In this document: one piece after another, positions 56,845-64,000 of the stretch
Position numbering within the stretch: the stretch's first letter is position 1
Layout of the letters: every line of letters begins with the position of its first letter
DNA from: Ctena decussata
Taxonomy: Eukaryota; Mollusca; Bivalvia; Lucinida; Lucinidae
Reading direction: 5' to 3'
Length of the DNA: 64,000 nucleotides
NCBI GenBank assembly: GCA_963989385.1
Contig: OZ022505.1
Coordinates: 56,051,737 to 56,115,736, forward strand
Position numbers and translations under genes: made by a program
Notes under the pieces: model-generated
What the model saw: only the letters and a program-made list of their open reading frames with translations
Databases searched by the model: none
Told to the model about the DNA's origin: nothing

Positions 56845-57082
56845 TGAGCTACAACACGAGAAACCCAACAATGTGGTTGTGCGCCCTGCGCAAACTCAGA
56901 TCAGCCTCGGCATCCACCCAGTCTGGTCAGACTCTTCGTTAAGCACGCAAAGGGTAGCTATGGGTCTAAGCTACCTCCATGCAGAAAGCAAAGACTCTGA
57001 TCAGACTGGGCGGATGCCCAGGCTGATCTGAGTCTGCACTGGGCGCACGACCACATCGTTGGTTTTCTCGTATCGCGGCTCA
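56845..57082. mobile_element. MITE family C
   Basis: The ends tgagctacaacacgagaaac and ttttctcgtatcgcggctca; both sides have ccaacaatgtggttgtgcgc-like blocks. Confidence 0.88.
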
Positions 57083-57228
57083 AATACTTTCCTATGCAGA
57101 AACAAAATGATGGCTTCTCGTTTTCTTTGGTGGAATGCTTTTCAGCTTAATGTCTCCATAGTCCTACCAGTGGTAAAAGCGTCGAAATACAAATCATTAT
57201 AAACTAGAGCAAGTGAGCAGGGGCTCAC

Positions 57229-57895
57229 GTATACCCCCGACCAGTGCCACCGCCTAATAAAAGCATACTTTAACACTCAGTTTCAATGCAAATGTGACAC
57301 ATGTACAAAATTCAAAGGTTTAAGTATGTGACCTTGACCTTAGGTCAGCAGCAGCATCCGTATGATGTATGAAATAAGCCTACTCATGTATCATTTGGCT
57401 CCATTCAAGTATATGAGAACTATAAGAAAAAAGCTACATCATATGGCTAAGTCCTAATTATTGACCCCATGGACCCACGTATGAGCCTGACCCAAAACTT
57501 AGGTAGTCCATATTGGAAACAATGATATAGAGATATGATGAACCAAACATGGAAGAAATCTTCGATGCTGTTGCAAAGATATGAGCAATCAGAAAGGTTT
57601 AACGCAAAACTTTGACATAATGAAAATGCCTAAGTCCTAATTATAGCCCCACCCTGGGACCTGACCCAGGGGCCTAGCTAGTTTACGTCAGAGGTAAAGC
57701 TATAGAGATATCATGAACCAAATATGAAAAGAATCTGATGTGTGGTTACAGAGATATGAGCAATCAAAAAAGGTTTAACGCAAAACATTGACGTAATGTT
57801 GACGAACGGACGGACGGACGAACGAACAAGCGGACGAACGGACGGAATGACAAAAACTATTTACCCCCTGACATACTTCGTATGGCGGGGGTATA
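57229..57895. mobile_element. Element bounded by tatacccccg / cgggggtata
   Basis: The short inverted ends enclose two worn copies of a roughly 180-bp repeat (cctaagtcctaatta, gagatat(c/g)atgaaccaaa, atatgagcaatcaaaaagg). A (acgg)n tract near 57800-57845 precedes the right end, as in the 20.4-22.6 kb element. Confidence 0.6.
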
Positions 57896-58469
57896 ACAAT
57901 CATTGACAGTTAAGCAATGAAATAATGCAACAGCGGCACAATTAATGGGATCCTTGCCTTACATTTTTGTACATTGTATTTTTAGCACCTGTTAAACGAC
58001 TGTACTTTGTATTTTACCTCCTGTACCTTGTGTTTTTTTACCATGTAATAAAGCTTGTGAAATCGAAAGTATGTCATTTTAGTTGGCAACTAAAATGATC
58101 TAATTAAATTTTATTAAATCTATTTTATGAGAAACTCAAGGATCTTTTGATTTTTCAAAGCTTGCCATTCACGATCATAATCAACGACGAAACTGTAGTG
58201 AGAAGCTTGCAGCGGATACCTCGCAATAAGATATTGCATGCTGATAGAGCAATGGGGCCTTTAAAACTGGCACAAAAAAAACGTTGCTTTTACACAATTT
58301 TCCAAAATTGACAAACGAAAATCTATTGTCCGGTTTTGGGGGTTTACTCTGTACATATCCAGAGTTTCCCTAACCGTCAGCCGTTTCTAATTGATCTCAT
58401 ACCATGAAGCATGTGCTAATGGAGTTCCAAGGGCATGAGGATGCTGTTTACGAGAGGATAGACGAATCA
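57896..58469. other. Spacer, no feature seen
   Basis: No gene or repeat recognised. Short hairpin-like words (attttagttggcaactaaaa) near 58077-58096. Confidence 0.35.
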
Positions 58470-58692
58470 AGGGCGTAGCTACCTATACGGCAAATACGCA
58501 AGTGCGTATTGAAATTTTGTCAAAATTGACAAAATTTCAAAACGCACCTGCATATTTGCTTGCTGAAAATTTATAAATTAGACCAGATTTCAATACCAAT
58601 TACCAAAGTGGCTGAAATACTAGCTTTCCCTTCAAGAAGTAGAGAATAAAACATTATTGTGCGTATTATGAAATTGCCCCTAGTTACGCCCC
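58470..58692. mobile_element. MITE family E
   Basis: The ends agggcgtagctacc and agttacgcccct are inverted. Inner hairpin gaaattttgtcaaaat/tgacaaaatttc. Confidence 0.75.
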
Positions 58693-58922
58693 TAGATGAA
58701 TGGCCACCTTTCTGAGAAACTGAACCATGCAGTTGTGTATTCCTGGATCTGAATACAATATAGCATTAGGTTTCGTCTTGGGTTGTTATTTTCTTGAAAA
58801 ACAACACAGCCAAAGTCAGGTATCCAGAAAATGTGAAAGGGATTTCATTTAACATAGGGTTTTCTATTGAACTTTCTATCTCTGTTTCGTTCAAACGGAA
58901 AGGGAAAAAATCATTATGAGTA

Positions 58923-59256
58923 CACAGGGTATAATCGATTCCGCTAATTTTCGCTTCCTGCAGAGACTGTACATCATAATTTGGCTTCCACCGAGACTGT
59001 CCGCGATCTCTTGCTTCCTGCCGAGACTTCTGTACATGATAAATGGCTTCCTGTAGAGACTGTCCGCCTGATTCTGCTTCCTGCCGAGGCTCTCGGCAGG
59101 AAGCAGAGTCACGCGGACAGTCTCGGCAGGAAGCCATTTTTCGAGGACAGTAGTCTCTGCAGGAAGCAAGAGTTCGTTGACAGTCTCGGCGGAAGCCAAA
59201 TATGACGGACAGTTTCTGCAGGAAGCGAAAATTGTCGGAATCGATTATACCCTGTG
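58923..59256. mobile_element. Foldback MITE family D, copy outside the transposon
   Basis: Same ends as 35401-35721. Short frames in both strands made of repeated LLPAE and SLGRKQ words are translations of the MITE, not genes. Confidence 0.9.
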
Positions 59257-59734
59257 GAGTAGTCAAGCCATAAACAGTGGCGATATAACTCTTTAATTCA
59301 AAGGGAGGTAATTTGAAAAGTGAACAATTTCAAAACGCTGTCGTTTAGTAAATAGCCAAATCTTTCAAACAAATTTAGCGTTTTCTAACAGTTGCATATC
59401 ATTTCTGAATACAATATGCTTTACTAGAAATGGAAAGGCAGTTCTAGCAATAGAATTCAATGTTTTTTTGGGTTTTTTTTTTTTTTTTTTTGAGAAAGTA
59501 AGATAACTGTATTATTCAAGACTAAAATCACGAAAGCTTCATCGCGTACTCTGGTTGGATGAGAATCATAGCCTGCGCATTGATCGATTTGGATTTGTCT
59601 AGTAACAGTGCCATAAAAAAGAACACAAACTTGTTTTCGTTTCTTTCAGCGTTCAATATATTTATATCTGATATGAAGTTAATGTTCAGTACAAATGACG
59701 CCAGACAACTAATTCCTGATAAAATGGCAAAACA
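59257..59734. other. Spacer with a T-run
   Basis: T-rich run at 59461-59491; nothing else seen. Confidence 0.35.
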
Positions 59735-59810
59735 GCGTAGGCTCTGGGCAGGCTGCTCAAGATGAGTCTGATCAGGGCATACAGCGTTTCCTGAGACACC
59801 TCTGTCATAA

Positions 59811-60019
59811 TATAGGAGCCCCGGTAGCTGAGTGGGTTAAGCGCTGGCCTACTGATCTAGCGGTCCCGGATTCGAGCTCCCCTTGAGGCGAGAATCTTTC
59901 CTACCGTAAACGCGGTTCCATTGCATACAGCCTTTTATTATCACCCGCCCATTGTCCTGATATGACTGAACTACTGTTGAAAAGGACGTAAAATCACCAG
60001 TCATCCATACATCCATCCG
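59811..60019 (+). mobile_element. S1 SINE with target duplication
   Basis: 10-bp duplication tctgtcataa (59801-59810, 60020-60029). The head ggagccccggtagctgagtg is complete, with box B ggattcgagctcc. Confidence 0.9.
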
Positions 60020-60249
60020 TCTGTCATAAAATCTACAGTATGTACGGTAACTGACCAACAGGGAACATGCCATTATAATTCCAACTCAACTTCCTAATAC
60101 TAATTTAGTGCAATTTGATTGGTCAAGAGAGAATATACTTCGATAAATTCCCTGAGCCAGAAATCTGGAACTACTTGGCGGCAATTTCTAAGATACTCAC
60201 TATAGCTGACAATTTCGAGAAAAAAAATGGCCGAGATGGAATTATAAGA

Positions 60250-60470
60250 AATGAATTTTATTTTTCTGGATTTTACGGATGTGTAAACGCCGGCGAATCA
60301 CTCACAAACTTAACATAAAGCCCTTCGGACTTTATTCAGTTTGTGAGTGGATGTGTAAATGCCGGCGAATCACTCACAAACTTAACATAAAGCCCTTCGG
60401 GCTTTATTCAGTTTGTGAGTGATTCGCCGGCGTTTACACATCGATAAAATCCACAAAAATAAAATTCATT
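60250..60470. mobile_element. Hairpin MITE with internal direct duplication
   Basis: The ends aatgaattttatttttctgg and its complement. The arm block gtgtaaa(c/t)gccggcgaatc ... cttcgg(a/g)ctttattcag is repeated directly about 85 bp later before the closing arm. Confidence 0.82.
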
Positions 60471-60570
60471 CCTATATTACTAACTCCGGTTATATAAGCG
60501 TCAGAGTGAGCAAGATGAATAGAGTTCATATTAAGCATCAGTACAAAGAATAGAACCAACCAATCATTAA

Positions 60571-60808
60571 TGAGCCGTGACACGAGAAACCAAACAATGT
60601 GGTTGTGCGCCCAGCGCAGACTCAGATCAGACTGGGCATCCGACAAGTTTGACCAGACTCTTCGCTAAGCACTTATAGGGTAGCTAAGGGTCTAAGCTAC
60701 CCCCATGCGGACAGCGAAGAATCTGATCAGACTGGGCGGATGCCCAGGCTGATCTGATTCTGTGCTGGGCGCACAACCACTTTGTTGGTTTTCTCGCGTC
60801 GCGGCTCA
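60571..60808. mobile_element. MITE family C inside R1
   Basis: The ends tgagccgtgacacgagaaac and ttttctcgcgtcgcggctca; the R1 partner near 6800 has no insert. Confidence 0.9.
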
Positions 60809-61694
60809 TTTCTTTTATTCTTCCAGTTACTTATTTTCAGTACAATAGATTGTTCCAAGTTCAGACAGAGAAGAGTCAATATCATGTTTAGGGGTAATAG
60901 CTTTCTTTGTAGATTAGAAAAATATCAAAGTCACCTTTTTCTAAGAATGGAATGATCTCATCTAAATAAAGGAACAGTCTACATCAAATATAAAGGGGAG
61001 AAAGCTTCTACTGAAAGAATACAAAACTATCCTCATCCCCTTTTCAAAATAATGGGCTTGTCCAAATTGAACCAATGGAAGGGTCCATTTCAATAATTTG
61101 GGGTGAAAGGTTATAAGAAAGGGTTATCATTCATGTTATTTACCTTTTTCTAAATAATGGACTAACCCAAATTTAACAATGGAACGATCAGAGGGGTGAC
61201 AGCTTGCCATGTGGAAGAGTCCATTTCTGATATTTAGGGATGCAGCTAAATGAATTTTGTGACGGCCCCTTTACGAAATTATAGATTCGTCCAAACAGAA
61301 TTATGCAGGACTCAATTTCAGAAATTAAGAGGTGACACTGGTTAATATCAACCATTCTGTAAATCATGAATTGGTCTTACTTGCAAGAGTCATTTCATAT
61401 ATTTATGAGTGATATAATAAACTGTCCCAAGCAGAGTGAGATGAGTTAAGGATTTTCGAGTTCATGCTCGGCCTTAGAGAAATCATTCATCATGATTTAT
61501 TCACATACTAATGCGATTGATAAGTGTTCAAACTGAGTTCACATAATATGCAAAGTTTTTGTCACCGTTCTCTTAGGGACTGCTCTTAAGGAAAAGCAGG
61601 GAGAGAGATGGTTCTTTATTTTTTAGTAGACCTTAGTTTAGAATAGAGCACTGAGCTACTCATAAAAGAGGCAAAGTAAGAGCAAACAACTATT

Positions 61695-61910
61695 TGAGCC
61701 GCGCCGGGAGAAATCACCGAAGACTAAGATCAGGAGCTCCCGGACATCCGCCCAGTCTGATCAGAGTCCCCGCTGTCTGCATTAAGCAAGCTGAGACCCT
61801 TAGCTCGTACCCTATAAGCGCAGAGCGAAGACTCTGAACAGACCGGGCGGATGCTCAGATTGATCTGCGTCTTCCCGTGGCCTGTTATTTTTTTGTCGTG
61901 TCGCGGCTCA
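61695..61910. mobile_element. MITE family C, diverged copy
   Basis: The outer ends tgagccgcgccgggag and tgtcgtgtcgcggctca are kept; the inner caacaatgtggttg blocks are lost. Confidence 0.75.
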
Positions 61911-62010
61911 CTTAGTACGATGGCGGCATAGGAAAATATCAATTTACTTAATTATTTACACACTATCAAATAAGTAGTGTGTCTATAATTTTCAAAAAAC
62001 TCAATTGGTT

Positions 62011-62229
62011 AGGCGATGCTGCTGGTTATAACTTCCAGTGCCGGGCCGTCGTACTGATTTGGATAAAATTAGGGCAAGGGCCTACTGTGCTTGCAGTAGG
62101 TGCGGGTGGGTGTTGTTTGGATATTTTATCATTTCTCTTCTCTTTCTCACCCTCTCTGGGAGACGGCCCGATATAGACCGAAATACTGTCTCAAAGGGCC
62201 GTTTAGCCCTAAACAACCGACCAACCAAC
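62011..62229 (+). mobile_element. SINE-B copy 3, most complete
   Basis: ggcgatgctgctggttataa at the 5' side, then actgtgcttgcagtaggtgc, tctgggagacggcccgatat, ctgtctcaaagggccgttta, and a ccgaccaaccaac tail. No clear tRNA box, so its origin is unclear. Confidence 0.75.
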
Positions 62230-62379
62230 TCAGTTTATTCAAAACTAGTAATAAATGGGTTAGGCATAAATATCTACAAATATGCACTGATGCTTTATAT
62301 TTTTTATACTTATTTTGATTATGAATTTGAAAGACTGTTTTACTAACACTGACACATTCACAAACGAACCCGGGAACGC

Positions 62380-62424
62380 TGGATCAGCAGGCCAGTGCTT
62401 AACCCACTAGCTATCGGGGTTCCT
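62380..62424 (-). mobile_element. S1 SINE head fragment
   Basis: gctggatcagcaggccagtg cttaacccactagctatcgg ggttcc is the complement of an S1 tRNA-like head. Confidence 0.65.
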
Positions 62425-62840
62425 CAAAATGTTATTGAAGATACGGTTGCCCACTGGAAAAGCCACATAAATTATGTATGTTCTTAAACTTGGGGCTGGA
62501 ACGAGAGTACCCTGGTACCTGGGATTCGGTTTGGGTAGACTAATTGCCCAGGTATAACTTGAAAAAAATACCTGTTACCCGAATGCTAAAACTTTAAGAT
62601 TTCAGCAAAAAATAAGTATTTATTTACTTCAAATACTCTAATGTCTAATAAAGAAACGAATTTATATAAAACTCTTATTTTTCTCTTAAGGGTTGAAAAT
62701 TTTATACATTTACTACAGATAAAAAATAATGCTAGTGCAAGTGAAACTTTCTTTTTATATATTTTCTAAAGTTCTTCAGCTCAGAAAGCATTGTCAGGCT
62801 GTGAACTGAATTTAACATACAGCCATTTCCGAACGAATGT

Positions 62841-63574
62841 AGGACAGTTCGGCCACGGACGTTTCGGCCTAGGACAGTTCGGCCACGGACGTTTCATCCA
62901 CGGACATTTCGGCCAACGGACGTTTCGGCCAAAGTTAAAGAAAACGGAAATGAAACTATGCTACCTTTAACAATCAAAACAACTCAAGTGTTCTTCTTTT
63001 TTTTTCTTTTTTTTTTGGCACACGTGACACAAAAATGTGTGGCTGAGCTACAATAACTCCAACAATATCCCTTAAGGCCAAAGTATGAGTGCACAGCAGA
63101 TGATATTGCTGCAGGCATATGTTTACACATCAAGATACTACAGGCATCACATAACTGAAAAAGGCCAACATGGCCCATGGGTGGGGATGGCAAAAGTGCC
63201 GGACTACGCTCAAAAAAACCTTATAAGTGTTTATGAGTCGTAAACCTAAAAACAACACTAAACTCAAACGTCATATACGGCCCTAGCTAAAGTAATTGAA
63301 ACAATTGTTCACAGTATTTTTGCCTTGGTATGCTCACAATGACCTTAAAGATGTTGAAGGTCCATAAAATATCAAGACAACAATAACAAATCATCCGAGT
63401 TTATTAAGACTAGCTTAAGATACTCATGTTACCACTTAATTTAATAATAAAAGGTAATTTTTGGATAAAGGCCGAAACGTCCGCCCTTGACAATTTCTGT
63501 GGCCGAAATGTCCATGGCCGAATTGTCCTAGGCCGAAATGTCCTTGGCCGAAACGTCCGTGGCCGAAATGTCCG
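62841..63574. mobile_element. Foldback element with arms of tandem 15-mers
   Basis: The left arm has about six units of the type ttcggccacggacgt (62847-62936); the right arm has the complementary units ggccgaaatgtcc.. (63471-63574). The middle 530 bp is unrelated and noncoding. The glycine/phenylalanine-rich frame across the right arm is a translation of the repeat. Confidence 0.85.
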
Positions 63575-64000
63575 AGCACCTTCCGAACACCAGCAACACT
63601 TCCGAAGTAGTCTAATACGAGGCGCTTTACCGTGCAATGATGACAAAAAGGGTGTTGCAATCTAACTCGAGGCTCTAGAAGAATCATGGCCTCAAACGGA
63701 TTCGAACCAGTGACCTTTGGATAATGGGTCAGCTGAGAGTGTTTACCCATGGAAGAACACGACCATATCGATTCACAGCTAATATTTTCTGGGAAATACA
63801 TTGTTCATGTAAAATATATCGAAACTGAAAACTATAAAAGAGGAAGAATTAAATTCAAAAGACACAATAGCTGGACCCAGAAGAATATAAAATTAATTCA
63901 TATGTGAAGACTCAGAATAATATATTTGCGCAGGCTGATCTAAGTCTTCTCTGTACGAATCAGCAACTTATGGATCCTTACGAACATTTAGAGATAATTG
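63575..64000. other. Terminal spacer with a tRNA-like fragment
   Basis: 63688-63760, read on the minus strand, resembles a tRNA-like SINE head (box B ggttcgaatcc). 63932-63951 resembles a piece of MITE C (caggctgatctaagtcttc). No gene seen. Confidence 0.4.

Larger units (their letters stand above)
59735..61545 (+). repeat. Old dispersed repeat R1, copy 2
   Basis: Partner of 6390-7530, expanded by an S1 SINE, a hairpin element and a MITE C that the first copy lacks. Confidence 0.62.

Noticed and set aside
58766..59266. 166-codon minus frame rich in CRD/SCRE words
   Set aside because: It is a translation of foldback MITE D; overlapping frames in other phases are equally long.
63436..63801. 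121-codon Gly/Phe-rich frame resembling a structural protein
   Set aside because: The repeats are the 15-mer units of the foldback arm, whose other strand gives an open frame as well.
1..64000. CRISPR arrays, operons, rRNA genes
   Set aside because: Tandem repeats here lack unique spacers, genes are spliced, and no rRNA-like sequence was recognised; the window is eukaryotic.

Overview
This is animal nuclear DNA: AT-rich, with canonical GT-AG introns, few genes and dense layers of transposable elements. The tRNA-headed SINEs, the many foldback MITEs, a THAP/DDE transposon and a TMEM45-type host gene together suggest a bivalve mollusc, possibly a venerid clam. That assignment rests on repeat style and needs a database search. 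All calls come from reading the sequence; no alignment was run.

Region by region: 0-14 kb holds repeats only (a 43-bp minisatellite, foldback MITEs, nested SINEs, a decayed Tc1-like element, a GC-rich TIR element). 15.9-27.6 kb holds the one confident host gene, a five-exon TMEM45/DUF716 membrane-protein gene on the + strand. All exon phases agree and it encodes 298 residues. Its 8.3-kb first intron is packed with repeats, including a 145-bp tandem array. 28-31 kb is repeat-rich intergenic sequence with a 33-G run.

31.3-56.5 kb is the centrepiece. A Jockey/CR1-like LINE on the minus strand (5' part 50,821-52,181; 3' part 31,486-33,780) is split by a TIR element of about 625 bp. That element is itself split at a TA by two head-to-tail copies of an 8.2-kb DNA transposon (34,055-42,258 and 42,261-50,467) that share one TA between them. 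Each copy has a three-exon THAP + coiled-coil + HTH + DDE transposase gene on + and a convergent SWIM-zinc-finger gene on -, the pairing known from ISL2EU-type transposons. The SWIM gene is interrupted in both copies by the same 862-bp TTAA element, and its expected nuclease end is not seen. The THAP exon reads through in copy 1 and carries a 1-base deletion in copy 2. The LINE 3' half plus its genomic flank is also present as an inverted copy at 52.2-56.5 kb. That copy has taken four later insertions (two SINEs and two TIR elements), while the left arm has taken one MITE.

56.5-64 kb returns to dispersed MITEs, SINEs, an old repeat pair (R1) and a foldback element whose arms are tandem 15-mers. 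Most genes here serve element mobility; only TMEM45 looks like a host gene.
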